64,000 nt of DNA from Sepiola atlantica (GCA_963556195.1 OY744553.1:3212486-3276485); one strand, 5' to 3'. Shown: positions 11,971 to 22,269, counted from the first letter of the stretch. Numbers and translations are program-made. Notes: generated by a model from the sequence alone, not told the origin.

Positions 11971-12300
11971 GGAAGTTTCTCAACCATTAAAACTATATTA
12001 AAAAAAACCTTATAGTCCCAAGTCTTTCAGTGGAAAATCACTCATGTAAGTCAATTTAGTTTTTACAGTTATTATATTAGTTTGCTTCTAACATTATTTA
12101 AGGAATCATCAGTAGTTTACCATGAAAAACTGTTTCGGGAATTTAAAAACAAGACAGTATTTAATTTCATGGCTTCTCAGCAGAGTTGATCAGACCCCAC
12201 TTCCCTTAAAAGGCAAAAACATAAACGTTCCGTATACTAAATCTAAGTTTTGTTCCGTATAAATGTTTTGCTAACTTATATTAGTTATTACAAAACAAAT
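11964..12300. repeat. Dispersed repeat, copy 1 (second copy at 38781-39110)
   Basis: Starts at TAGTCTCGGAAGTTTCTCAA immediately after a (TA)n tract. It contains GTGGAAAATCACTCATGTAA, CATGAAAAACTGTTTCGGGA and GCAGAGTTGATCAGAC. The same order recurs at 38781, again bounded by (TA)n. No coding potential. Family unknown. Confidence 0.85.
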
Positions 12301-12323
12301 AAATAAATTAATTAATTAATCAA

Positions 12324-12325
<2 letters not shown>

Positions 12326-12370
<45 letters not shown>

Positions 12371-12494
12371 TATATAAATAAATAGATGCAAAATAAAATT
12401 TCCTCCTCACCTGTGTTGTTCGTTTGTCTAATAAAATTTATCCGTTACTTACAAAAATGTTGCTGCATTTTAAAGTGTTTAGACGAATCCATTA

Positions 12495-12557
<63 letters not shown>
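12326..12557. repeat. Two (TA)n tracts
   Basis: TA dinucleotides at about 12326-12366 and 12499-12557, separated by about 130 bp of unrelated sequence. Confidence 0.95.
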
Positions 12558-12563
<6 letters not shown>

Positions 12564-12811
12564 TATTTACTTTATTTCAACTTTCTGATTAAGAATGATG
12601 TCGGTGTTAACTTTCTACTCGTCACCAAAACTCTGTAAATGTGATTCCGTTCCAGAATCATTATTTAATCTTAGAATGATGAAAATTTAAATTTAATATT
12701 CTATTCACTATATTTAATTATTAAATTTTCAGTTTCAGGTTTCTGATTTTGAAATGAATCGATATTCGAATCGATCGGAACTATATACATTTGCTTTCTT
12801 AACATTTATTA

Positions 12812-12819
<8 letters not shown>

Positions 12820-12881
<62 letters not shown>
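12820..12881. repeat. (TA)n microsatellite
   Basis: Uninterrupted TA dinucleotides. Confidence 0.97.
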
Positions 12882-12883
<2 letters not shown>

Positions 12884-13015
12884 ATGGTAATAATCGAGGT
12901 AAAAAATATCCACAGGGTGGTAATCCAGAGAATTCTAACCGGTTTTATAAAAAAGTGCTCGATACCAAAATAGAGCTTTATATATGATATTTTATTTACA
13001 CAGACATGTACAAAA

Positions 13016-13082
13016 TCTGCGACACTGGCATGTCGATGTTATCGATCAACATTTACTATAAACTGAGATCTCATCAGGCAGA
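13016..13082 (-). ncRNA. Hammerhead ribozyme-like motif, family K left arm
   Basis: On the minus strand TCTGC precedes CTGATGA. GATC...GATC closes an extended stem II with an inner helix. The junction reads GATAA instead of GAAA, a one-base insertion. ACA...TGT forms stem III and ends in the GTC cleavage triplet. GCAGA follows and pairs with TCTGC as stem I. All helices are present. The core insertion is shared by the right-arm copy, so activity is uncertain. Confidence 0.5.
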
Positions 13083-13148
13083 GTTAGAATCCGATCTTAA
13101 TCTCAGATTCTCTCCAAATATGATCTGATGTTAAGATCGGATTCTAAT

Positions 13149-13215
13149 TCTGCCTGATGAGATCTCAGTTTATAGTAACTGTTGATCGATAACATCGACA
13201 TGCTAGTGTCGCAGA
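13149..13215 (+). ncRNA. Hammerhead ribozyme-like motif, family K right arm
   Basis: Stem I is TCTGC (13149-13153) with GCAGA (13211-13215). CTGATGA occupies 13154-13160. Stem II is GATC (13161-13164) with GATC (13184-13187), extended by CAGTT with AACTG. The junction is GATAA. Stem III is ACA with TGT, and the predicted cleavage site is after C13210 (GTC). The inserted U in the GAAA box is the main departure from consensus. Confidence 0.5.
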
Positions 13216-13285
13216 TTTTGTACATGTCTGTGTAAATAAAATTATCACATATATATACATATATATTCACATATATATATAACTA

Positions 13286-13330
13286 GCCGCACTGATGAGC
13301 TGTGAAACAGCGAAACAGTCTGTATGTGGA
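13286..13330 (+). ncRNA. Hammerhead ribozyme motif, family G unit 1
   Basis: CTGATGA (13292-13298) is followed by stem II GCTG with CAGC around a TGAAA loop, then GAAA, then the very short CAGTC (stem III plus H17 = C). The bases upstream (GCCGCA) and downstream (TGTATGTGG) can pair as an interrupted stem I. The core matches consensus. Stem III is so small that cleavage as a dimer would be expected. Confidence 0.6.
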
Positions 13331-13492
13331 TGACTATAAAAAGCTCCCCCGGGTAGAGCTTATTTTTGTAAGGGGTATCGTCAACGGCCATTAGCTTTAA
13401 GGCAATGCTCATTAGGTAAAACTAATTTTCGAGCTCAGGCATTTGCAATGTTTACATTTCGTTACATTGAGATGTTTCTTACATTCAGTCAG

Positions 13493-13565
13493 TGTCGCAT
13501 GATGGCGTAGGGGTTAACATCGCCGACTGTCAGCTCGATTGCGTTTCGATCCCGGCTTGAGACAC
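13493..13565 (+). pseudogene. tRNA-like segment (family G head)
   Basis: This 73-bp stretch begins GTGTCGC and ends GAGACAC, which can pair as a partial acceptor stem. It contains A-box-like TGGCGTAGGGG and B-box-like GTTTCGATCCC at tRNA spacing. It lies about 20 bp before the second hammerhead. It looks like the promoter-bearing head of a tRNA-derived SINE rather than a working tRNA. Confidence 0.6.
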
Positions 13566-13575
13566 TAACTGGTCT

Positions 13576-13620
13576 AGCCGCACTGATGAGCTGTGAAAAT
13601 GCGAAACAGTCTGTATGTGG
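13576..13620 (+). ncRNA. Hammerhead motif, family G unit 2 (decayed stem II)
   Basis: CTGATGA (13583-13589) and GAAACAGTC match the first unit, but stem II reads GCTGTGAAAATGC and keeps only its outer two pairs. Probably weakened. Confidence 0.5.
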
Positions 13621-13626
13621 ATGACT

Positions 13627-14545
<919 letters not shown>

Positions 14546-14546
14546 A

Positions 14547-14589
14547 TCATCCTGATGAAGTCTTATAAATAAAGACGTAACGTTGATGT
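14547..14589 (+). ncRNA. Hammerhead-like motif with one core change
   Basis: TCATC (stem I) precedes CTGATGA, an extra A, stem II GTCTT with AAGAC, then GTAA in place of GAAA, ACGT, T and GATGT (stem I). The same design with an intact GAAA is at 26638-26680, so this copy has lost A13. Confidence 0.5.
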
Positions 14590-14633
14590 ACACATAAAAA
14601 ATATCCATTTTTTGGTTTTCCTTTTTCATTTTC

Positions 14634-14635
<2 letters not shown>

Positions 14636-14693
<58 letters not shown>
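14636..14693. repeat. (TA)n microsatellite
   Basis: Uninterrupted TA tract, followed by GTGTATG-type repeats up to about 14800. Confidence 0.97.
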
Positions 14694-14697
<4 letters not shown>

Positions 14698-15331
14698 AAA
14701 TGTGTGTATGTGTGTATATGTGTATGTGTATGTATAGATACATATACATATATATGTATATGTATATATACACATGTTTCTGTGTGTGTATATTTATATA
14801 TTTTGTGAAAATATTTAATTTGATAATCAAATCATTTTAATACATATCTCTCTAACTTAACCCTTATTTTCTATTTTTGAAATACATATATATTTTTTTA
14901 TTTTCTCCAACTCCTTAACCTGTTTATTTCGTCTGTTTCATTTTTCACACTTTTTGTCAACCACGGCTTTTCATTTTCATGCATTGCTTTTTAAAAAACT
15001 TAATGTTTGACAAATTAGTAGACCTATCCCTGATTCTTTCTTATTAATCTTTGGGTTCTAACATCCAGTGTTGTTTACCTTTGTCAGCTTCCCTGTCCTT
15101 TCTTCCCTCTTGTCGCTTTTCCTCCTCCCCCACCGCCTTCTCCATACTAGCTCATCAGGTGTGATAGTAAAAGAGAGAAAGTGGCTAAATAAAAATATAA
15201 ACAGAAGAATAAGAAACATAGAAGAATGTGTCACCCAACATCACTTAATATCTTCTCATATGGTCCAATCAGATCATCCTTCCCTCATCCCATGTGTGTG
15301 CCTTCAAAATAAAATTATTTCAATATCTTCA

Positions 15332-15370
15332 TTTTCTGAAGACGTTCGCCACGAACGAAAACGGTCAAAA
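15332..15370 (+). ncRNA. Hammerhead-like motif (15.3 kb)
   Basis: TTTT (15332-15335) precedes CTGAAGA (position 7 is A, which the consensus tolerates), an extra C, a 5-bp stem II GTTCG with CGAAC around CCA, then GAAA, a short ACGG loop, T, H17 = C, and AAAA to close stem I. A (TA)n array starts about 115 bp downstream. Confidence 0.5.
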
Positions 15371-15478
15371 CATCTCTTGTTTTTGTTTTTCTCCTGCACT
15401 TTAACTTGTTTTCCGTTTGTCATTTTCCACAGATTTTGTCCACTAGGACATTTCATTTTCATGAATAATCGTGTACCT

Positions 15479-15482
<4 letters not shown>

Positions 15483-15535
<53 letters not shown>

Positions 15536-15563
15536 AATATACATATATACATATATAGATACT

Positions 15564-15602
<39 letters not shown>

Positions 15603-15630
15603 CTCTCTCTCTCTCTCTATATATATATAG
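15483..15630. repeat. Compound (TA)n/(CT)n microsatellite
   Basis: TA dinucleotides with ACATATAC interruptions and a short CT run near 15603-15618. Confidence 0.95.
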
Positions 15631-15906
15631 GGTGTTGGGAAAGTCGATCACAAGATTGGTAATGAAACCTCGGCATCTAACCTCCATTGTAAATACAATG
15701 AGTTTCAGGCCATTTCTTTCATAAATATAGAAACATAGAAGTGAGACTTCTCTGTCTTCTTTGGTCTGAAGTGTTTGACCATCTGTGAAGAGTACAACCG
15801 AAAAATGTATGCACATATGTAACCAATAATTGTGTTATTGAGCACTTTTTATAAACACTGGTGTTCTAACTGATTTACATCTACAGAAACTAATACAATA
15901 CGTGTA

Positions 15907-15907
15907 C

Positions 15908-15948
<41 letters not shown>

Positions 15949-15981
15949 ATGTGTGTATGTGTGTCTCTGTGTCTCTGTGTC

Positions 15982-16035
<54 letters not shown>
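15907..16035. repeat. Compound (TA)n-(GT)n-(GA)n microsatellite
   Basis: TA, then GT with CTGTGT interruptions, then a run of GA to about 16035. Confidence 0.95.
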
Positions 16036-16038
<3 letters not shown>

Positions 16039-16121
16039 TTGAGGATGTGAGGGCGAGAGAGTAAGGATCATTCTCTTGTTTTAACGACCGAACCCTCTGA
16101 TCTTTTTTTCTTTTAATGACA

Positions 16122-16123
<2 letters not shown>

Positions 16124-16187
<64 letters not shown>
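16124..16187. repeat. (TA)n microsatellite
   Basis: Uninterrupted TA tract. Confidence 0.97.
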
Positions 16188-16189
<2 letters not shown>

Positions 16190-16576
16190 ATAAAGAGAAA
16201 GACATGTAGTGTGGCTATTCCTATAAAAATGTAGAGTTGAGCGTCGGATGAATGGTGAAAACTGTACATGCCTGTAATAGCTCTTTCTCGCGTGTTCCTT
16301 AACAAGAAACGCATTAGATCGACCGCGCGTGCCCCTTTCCGTGCCCTTTACGATCTGCATGCAATCATCGCTTTATTTCAAATCAATACATGTCGGTTTT
16401 CACTAGATTATCAAGAATAAACTAAGTTTATGTTCCCATTTCAAAAATTCTTAGAATCAATTTAGTCTCTCGTAAGAATTGCAAGAAATGAAATAAACGA
16501 TGAAATTCCGCAGTCAGTGCACATTTGAGAAAATTTCAATTTCATTTGCTAAAAAGCGAGTTATATTTTATTGGCA

Positions 16577-16581
<5 letters not shown>

Positions 16582-16636
<55 letters not shown>

Positions 16637-16765
16637 TGTTTTTGAAAGGCTGTGGGCAATGCAAATTCCGGGTAATATGCAAGATTTGCATTTTGCATTG
16701 CCAACAGCCTTTCAAATAAAAACTACTACTATACCCAGCAATGCTTCAAGCAAACTACCATTCTC

Positions 16766-16808
<43 letters not shown>

Positions 16809-16872
16809 GAATTTTTATTTATACAAACATTATTGGTTATATTTGTTAAAAAACGAGTTATAAGTTAGTGGC

Positions 16873-16946
<74 letters not shown>

Positions 16947-16981
16947 ATGTATGTATGTATATATACATATATATATATATA
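16582..16981. repeat. (TA)n cluster around a short dispersed repeat
   Basis: TA tracts at 16582-16634, 16768-16804 and 16880-16981. The segment between the first two (GAAAGGCTG, GGCAATGCAAA, CCCAGCAATGCTT) belongs to the repeat also found at 22273 and at about 30.0 and 30.4 kb. Within it TTTGCATTTTGCATTGCC is inverted relative to GGCAATGCAAAT, forming a hairpin. Confidence 0.85.
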
Positions 16982-17137
16982 ATGGACTCTCCCTTCGATT
17001 TTGACGTATGAGTAGCCTGCCAGTGCAAGGGGTGTGCAATCTCCAACAACCGCGCTCCTGAGTCGGCATTGCTTGATTCCAATGGCAAGTAGTAATACAA
17101 GACGACTGGAAACAATGCCGAGATAAGCAGAGAGCAC

Positions 17138-17240
17138 ATACAGCACCTGGTATTCCTAAATGGTCACCCATTTTAGTACTGGCCAGGTTTGACGCCGCTT
17201 AACATCGGTGATCTAACGGGAACCAGTGTGTCAACGTGAT
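17138..17240 (-). pseudogene. 5S rRNA-derived sequence, near full length
   Basis: Minus-strand reading gives ATCACGTTGACACACTGGTT, CCCGTTAGATCACCGATGTT, AAGCGGCGTC, CCTGGCCAGTACTAAAATGG, GTGACCATTTAGGAATACCA and GGTGCTGTATG. That is the order of metazoan 5S rRNA including the internal promoter region (AAGC...GGATGGGTGACC). Insertions such as the extra A in TAAAATGG and the missing 5' end suggest a pseudogene or the head of a 5S-derived SINE. The related copy at 60143-60246 shares the altered CCCGTTAGATCACCG, which favours amplification from a common derived copy. Confidence 0.75.
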
Positions 17241-17246
17241 TGTTCC

Positions 17247-17299
17247 GTATATATATGTATATGTATGTATATATATATGTATGTATATATATATGTATG

Positions 17300-17332
<33 letters not shown>

Positions 17333-17399
17333 GTATATATATTTATATATATGTATATATATATGTATATATATATATATATGTATATATATACATATA

Positions 17400-17477
<78 letters not shown>

Positions 17478-17604
17478 AAGGAGTAAGGATACCAACATTT
17501 GTAAAATGTTTTTTTCAACATTTATTTATTATTTTGTTATTTTATCATGATAATATATACTTTTCTCTCGTTGGAACTGCACTAATACTGCACTACCCTC
17601 TTTA

Positions 17605-17674
<70 letters not shown>

Positions 17675-17784
17675 AATATATATGTATATATATATATGAA
17701 TATATTTATATATTTATATATATTTATATATATATAGATATATATATTTAAACAATTTTGAGATACCAGTTTACTGTAGTAACA

Positions 17785-17833
<49 letters not shown>
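17247..17833. repeat. (TA)n arrays with GTATAT interruptions
   Basis: TA-rich arrays at 17247-17475, 17603-17747 and 17788-17833, the last ending in a GT run. About 125 bp of unique sequence separates the first two. Confidence 0.95.
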
Positions 17834-17878
17834 ACATAGTATACATTTCTAGTCGTACAAACATTATTGCATACATAG

Positions 17879-17987
17879 GCGCATACATGTTTCAGCCGTT
17901 ACTTATCGTTTTTCTACACGCCTGAGGAATCTGGCTCTCTCTCTCTCTCGAGAGAGAGAGATCTCAACTGAAACATGTATGCACATA
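17879..17987. repeat. Interrupted palindrome around a GA/CT hairpin
   Basis: GCATACATGTTTCAG (about 17881) and CTGAAACATGTATGC (about 17970) are exact complements. Between them CTCTCTCTCTCTCGAGAGAG forms a second perfect hairpin. On the plus strand CTGAGGA and GAAAC occupy hammerhead-like positions, but I could not build a convincing stem I. Confidence 0.75.
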
Positions 17988-18054
17988 TGTAACCAATAGT
18001 GTTTGTATAAATAAAACAATGTGCTACAAAACATTCCTTACCTGTTATTTAGTA

Positions 18055-18056
<2 letters not shown>

Positions 18057-18125
<69 letters not shown>
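18057..18125. repeat. (TA)n microsatellite
   Basis: Uninterrupted TA tract. Confidence 0.97.
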
Positions 18126-18127
<2 letters not shown>

Positions 18128-18849
18128 TAACATTATTTAACACATAAGACGATATTTATTTCGGGCTAGAATCGACCGCTATACAGTCAGAATATGAATC
18201 TACAATTCACACAGAAATACATTTTTACAAAATAAATGCCACAGTACGACTTTTTACGCCTAGTAGCTTTGTCTCAAACTTCATAATGATCAGTTAATTA
18301 GTTTAGGATTAAATCGTATAAACAGAAATATGTAAACGTATACGCATGCCTAACTGTAATGACGATATTGAACTCTTCAGCACATAGTAACATGCGATGA
18401 CTTCAAGATAATTCTGTAAACTCATTTGTGTTAGGGAGAGAACGGGAACGTCGTTAGTTTCCTTTTAAAGGCGTCACAGTTTTTAACCAATCAATGTTCA
18501 ATGCGTATATCACGTGGTATACGCTGATGAATGGGCAACGGAAATGCGGCCTTTTGGGAGGTTTCTGTGTTGGCCTCGCCGTTGAAGTGACAAAGGAGGA
18601 ACGCGAATGGGTGAAAAAGGGGAACCGGATCAAACGGGGGAGGTTGTAGAGTGGCGTGCTAGTGGCTCGGGTTTTTAGTGAAAGGAGGGAAAATGTTTGG
18701 ACAGAAACGATAGGACTGATGAAAAACGTTGGGCAAAGATGAGCGAATAAAAGAATAGAAAGAGGATGAGAGAGAGAATTCATGTTGAAGGGACAAAAAC
18801 GTATAAAGAAGAAGTTAAGAAAAAGAAAACGAAAAGAGAGAATAAGACA
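18126..18849. other. No recognisable feature
   Basis: Moderately GC-richer than its neighbours around 18430-18730. A 109-codon minus-strand frame exists but shows no domain I recognise. Confidence 0.35.
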
Positions 18850-18875
18850 ACGAAGAAGTATTAATAATATTAATG

Positions 18876-18920
<45 letters not shown>

Positions 18921-19125
18921 TTAAAAATAATAATAATAATAATATAATAATAATAATAATAAATAATAATAATAAAATAATAATAAAAATAATAATAATA
19001 ATGATAAGAAGAATATAATAATAATAATAATAATAATAAGAAGAAGAATATAAAATAATAATAATAATATAAATAATAATAATGAAAATACTACTATTAT
19101 TATAATTAAAAATAATAATAATAAT

Positions 19126-19157
<32 letters not shown>

Positions 19158-19335
19158 TAATAATAATAAAATAATAAAAATAATAATAACAATGATAAGA
19201 AGAATATAATAATAATAATAATAATAATAATAAGAAGAAGAATATAAAACAATAATAAATAATAATAATAAAAATACTACTACTACAACTACTACTAAAA
19301 TAATAACAATAAAATAATAATAAAATGATAATAAT

Positions 19336-19375
<40 letters not shown>

Positions 19376-19389
19376 TGAAGAAGTATAAC

Positions 19390-19456
<67 letters not shown>

Positions 19457-19480
19457 AAAATAATAATTATAACCTCCCCC
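18850..19480. repeat. (TAA)n microsatellite, compound
   Basis: About 630 bp of AAT triplets with internal duplications: the segment with AATGATAAGAAGAATATAAT occurs at about 19001 and 19191. It ends before a C-run near 19491. Confidence 0.97.
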
Positions 19481-19559
19481 TTCTTTCCAGTCCCCCCCCC
19501 AATAAAAATAAATAATTATAAAAAAAATTACAACTTTTTTTTAAATTACATAGTGCCGG

Positions 19560-20330
19560 CCTAGGCTGACACCAGACAAAATATTTGTAAAGGAAGAAGA
19601 AAACAAAAAGACGACGAAATGTAAGAAGATTGAGGTAAATGAAGAAGAAGGAAAAGGTAGAAAGACATATTTAAAACGGTGAAAAAGAATTGAAAGAAAA
19701 AAATTGAAAAAAGAATACGAAGTAGAAGAAGGGAAGAAAGAAAGATAAAAAAAAACATTAGAGAGATAGAGAAGAAGAGGTTGAAGAACAATAGAGAGGG
19801 GAGAAAAAAAGACAAGAAGAAAAAGAAAAAAAAGAAAAAGAAAGAGAAAAAGAAGGAGAAAAAGAAGGAGAAAAGGAAGAAAAAAACGAAAAAGAAGAAA
19901 AAAAAAAGAAAAAGAAGAAAAAAACGAAAAAGAAGAAGAAAAAAAAAAGAAGAAGAAGAAAAAGAAGAAGAAGAAAAAAAGAAGAAGAAAAGAAAAAAAA
20001 GAAGAAGATAAAGAAGAAGAAAAAAGAAAAAGAAGAAGTAGAAAAAGAAGAAGAAAAAAAGAAGACGAAATAGAAGAAGAAGAAGAAGAAGAAGAAGAAG
20101 AAGAAGAAGAAAAAGAAGAAAAAGAAGATGAAGAAAAAAAGAAGAAGTAGAAAAAGAAGAAGAAGAAGAAGAAGAAAGATTGAAAGTGACGAAAAAAGAA
20201 GACGTTGGAGAGAAAGAATAAGACGAGGTTTAGAGAAGAAAAGAACGAGTGAAAGAACAATGAAGAGTTGAAAAAAGTAGATAAGTAAAAAAAGAAAAGA
20301 AAATGAAAATGAAAAAAATATTTTTAAAAA
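19560..20330. repeat. Polypurine GAA/AAAAG tract
   Basis: Nearly 800 bp in which the plus strand is almost all A and G, mostly AAGAAG and AAAAAGAAG. Lys/Arg-Glu or Phe-Ser frames here are repeat artefacts. Mirror symmetry makes triplex (H-DNA) structure possible. Confidence 0.95.
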
Positions 20331-21290
20331 GAAGAAAAAAAAAATCTTAGGAATTGTAAGAAAAGAAGATGAAATGAGTTTTGCTAAATCGGAGTTGGAA
20401 AGAAAAGCTTTTTTTGTTCAAAATGATGGAAAATTCCAACGAAAAAAAAACTGTGAACTAAATGAAGACAGATCAAAACAAAATGAAAGAAGAAGGCGAA
20501 GACACTGAAAAAAAAGCGAAGAAAAACACCGAAAGAAAAAACAAAACGGAGAAAATCCATAAAATAATAGCAACAAGAAGTAGCATTAAAAAAAAAATGG
20601 TGCGTAAAATCAGGTTAAAAGAACTGCCAAAACATTTTAGTATAGAAATCCGAAAGAAAACCCAAATCGAATCGATTATCAAAGACAAATAAAAAAGAAA
20701 GAAAGAAAAAGAAAGAAAAGAAAAGAAAAAAAATCTGTGTTTAGACCGATTTCCGGTTTCGCCGACAGCCGGATAGGCCAAAACCGGAAGTGGCTTTTCT
20801 TCTTGCTGGAAAATGGCGGTACTTCATTAACGATTCTTGTGAATTCGAAAATGGCCTGGTTTCTTTTTAATGTCGTGGATCGACAGCGCGGCCGATATTG
20901 TATCAAACACTTTTCACCGAGGCCCCTTTTTGCCTACCGGAAAACATAAACAGCGAACATCGCCGCTCGCATTGCAGCTGATAATAGCGCAAAATGAAGA
21001 GATAAGTCTTCACGGATCCTATAACGTCTGGCTTGAAGGTGAAATGGCTAGCTGAGATTGGATACTGAGAAAAGACCAGGGCTTTCATTGTATTGTCAAC
21101 GCCTTTTCACTCAGGATCTTTTTGCAGAGGAAATTTGATCAGTAAAGGAAGGCCATTTTGAATGAGGACATAGATGGTAATTGTTGGTTCGTCAATAAAG
21201 GAGAACACGTACGTATGGGTAGTAGGTAAGGTTATATCTACATTAACAATATGACACGGAATTTTACGTTTATATTTATTTAAGTGTATA
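20331..21290. other. No gene recognised; CpG-containing segment at 20735-21060
   Basis: Between the purine tract and 21290 the stretch 20735-21060 is richer in GC and CpG (CCGGTTTCGCCGACAGCCGG, GCGCGGCCGATATTG). Two related segments, near 20895-20935 and near 21090-21130, share a TATTGTMAAC...TTTTCAC...TTTTTGC pattern. It could be an exon-free regulatory segment or an old repeat; I cannot decide. Confidence 0.35.
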
Positions 21291-21297
21291 TTTATAT

Positions 21298-21300
21298 ATG

Positions 21301-21341
<41 letters not shown>
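21298..21341. repeat. (TA)n microsatellite
   Basis: TA tract with ATAAATATAT interruptions. Confidence 0.95.
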
Positions 21342-21344
<3 letters not shown>

Positions 21345-21363
21345 TTTGTTATTGTTTATTTAT

Positions 21364-21413
21364 TTATGGACGTATACGTTTCGTCTCTTTTCAATCGAGA
21401 CGCATCAGCATAG
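21364..21413 (-). ncRNA. Hammerhead ribozyme, family A, core change at A9
   Basis: CTATG, CTGATGC, stem II GTCTC with GAGAC (perfect 5 bp), GAAA, stem III ACGT-AT-ACGT, H17 = C, CATAA. The last base of CTGATGA is C instead of A, which would be expected to weaken cleavage. Confidence 0.65.
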
Positions 21414-21660
21414 AAGTATGACTATTCACTACCGGTCACACGATTCGAAACCCTGGATTACAAGTATTTTTCTACCCAAATCCAACGTCGTTAACCGATT
21501 GGCCAATTCTGAATAGCTTATAAACGATGATAATTTTAACACATTTAAAGCGGCGAGACATACAGGCATTCAAATTCTGTAAGGGAAGGAATGATGCATA
21601 TAAAGCAAGTGACGTCACGCTGTGCTATTACTACCATTTACAGTGCTCTACTTTTTTACG
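21364..21660 (-). mobile_element. Hammerhead repeat unit, family A, copy 1
   Basis: Minus-strand reading gives a conserved body (GTAGAGCACTGTAAATGGTA, GTGACGTCACTTGC, ATTCCTTCCCTTACAG, AAAATTATCATCG), then a tRNA-like segment (AATTGGCCAATCGGTTAACG as A-box, GGTTTCGAATCGTGTGACCG as B-box), then the ribozyme at 21364-21413. At 39230-39515 the same body sequence occurs after the ribozyme, so the units are circular permutations of one repeat. Confidence 0.65.
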
Positions 21661-21664
21661 AGGA

Positions 21665-21667
<3 letters not shown>

Positions 21668-21713
<46 letters not shown>

Positions 21714-21735
21714 GTATATATATATATATATATTC
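21668..21735. repeat. (TA)n microsatellite
   Basis: TA tract with TTTATAT and GTATAT interruptions. Confidence 0.95.
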
Positions 21736-21854
21736 ATATATTCTAACGTCTTAAGAACTTGACGTCTATTTCTGCTCGTGTCGTGATTCAACCCCTCGGG
21801 GTTAATACCATCAAAATGAGGAGGAAGAAAAGAAGAAAAAAAACTATAAGACAG

Positions 21855-21893
21855 ACTCGCATGACAAGGTTGTTCTACAACGAAAGCGTGCAA
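21855..21893 (+). ncRNA. Hammerhead-like motif, family J (degenerate)
   Basis: ATGACAA, G, stem II GTTGT with ACAAC around TCT, GAAA, then GCGTGC. Relatives at 36597-36632 (minus) and 36767-36807 (plus) have CTGACAA or ATGACAA and GAAAGCTTGC. Position 8 is A rather than the catalytic G in all three, so this is probably a decayed or variant ribozyme. Confidence 0.35.
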
Positions 21894-21900
21894 CAACAAA

Positions 21901-21965
21901 AATTAAATAAATGAATTTTTCATTTAAAATTGCACGATTGTTGATTTTCAAAATATTTCACTTTA

Positions 21966-22017
<52 letters not shown>

Positions 22018-22081
22018 TAAAGTGAAATATTTTGAAAATCAACAATCGTGCAATTTTAAATGAAAAATTCATTTATTTAAT
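21901..22081. repeat. Palindrome of about 180 bp with (TA)n centre
   Basis: The left arm 21901-21970 and right arm 22014-22081 are almost perfect complements (for example GAATTTTTCATTTAAAATTG and CAATTTTAAATGAAAAATTC). The 45-bp centre is TA dinucleotides, itself self-complementary. Related arms occur at 36522-36590 and 36815-36880. Confidence 0.92.
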
Positions 22082-22138
22082 TTTTTACTTGTAATCTAGG
22101 GTTTCGAATCGTACGACCGGTAGTGAATAGTCATATCT

Positions 22139-22188
22139 CTATGCTGATGAGTCTCGATTGAAAAGGGACGAAACGTATACGTACATAG
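22139..22188 (+). ncRNA. Hammerhead ribozyme, family A, intact core
   Basis: Type I hammerhead. Stem I is CTATG (22139-22143) with CATAG (22184-22188). CTGATGA is 22144-22150. Stem II is GTCTC with GGGAC (5 bp with one G-U) around GATTGAAAA. GAAA is 22170-22173. Stem III is ACGT-AT-ACGT (4 bp, 2-base loop). H17 is A, so cleavage is predicted after 22183 at GUA. All conserved core bases are present. Upstream lies GGTTTCGAATCG (B-box-like) as in other family A copies; the tRNA-like A-box part is cut off by the palindrome at 21901-22081. Such self-cleaving motifs are known in animal retrozymes and Penelope-like elements. No reverse transcriptase is visible here. Confidence 0.85.
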
Positions 22189-22205
22189 ATAATAAACAAT
22201 AACAA

Positions 22206-22211
<6 letters not shown>

Positions 22212-22269
<58 letters not shown>
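22212..22269. repeat. (TA)n microsatellite
   Basis: Uninterrupted TA tract, followed at 22273 by a copy of the GGCTGAGGGCAATGCAAAG repeat. Confidence 0.97.

Larger units (their letters stand above)
12999..13233. repeat. Inverted repeat of about 103-bp arms (family K)
   Basis: The left arm (12999-13100) and right arm (13131-13233) are nearly exact complements around a 30-bp spacer. Landmarks are ACATGTACAAAATCTGCGAC at left and GTCGCAGATTTTGTACATGT at right. Each arm contains a hammerhead-like fold on its outward-facing strand. Confidence 0.9.
13286..13620 (+). mobile_element. Retrozyme-like unit with hammerhead at each boundary (family G)
   Basis: The CTGATGA cores at 13292 and 13583 are 291 bp apart and followed by the same CAGTCTGTATGTGGATGACTA tail, so one complete unit lies between two ribozyme copies. 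The body holds a tRNA-like segment (13493-13565). No protein is encoded. Tandem hammerheads plus an internal polymerase III-like promoter is the layout known for small non-autonomous circular-RNA retroelements (retrozymes). The assignment to that class is inference. Confidence 0.6.

Noticed and set aside
12100..12135. Possible hammerhead in the 11.96/38.78-kb repeat (CTGATGA on the minus strand)
   Set aside because: No GAAA follows at a suitable distance; the box reads GCAA after a 3-bp possible stem, and the nearest GAAAC lies upstream of CTGATGA.
15628..15730. MITE end at AGGGTGTTGGGAAAGTCGAT after (TA)n
   Set aside because: It resembles other Tc1/mariner termini, but no matching inverted end was found nearby.
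17231..17737. Tyr-Ile repeat frames over TA arrays
   Set aside because: TATATA translates to Tyr-Ile in every array; these are microsatellites.
17935..17985. Hammerhead with a long GA/CT stem II
   Set aside because: CTGAGGA and GAAAC are present but stem II has mismatched ends and no plausible stem I pairs the flanks.
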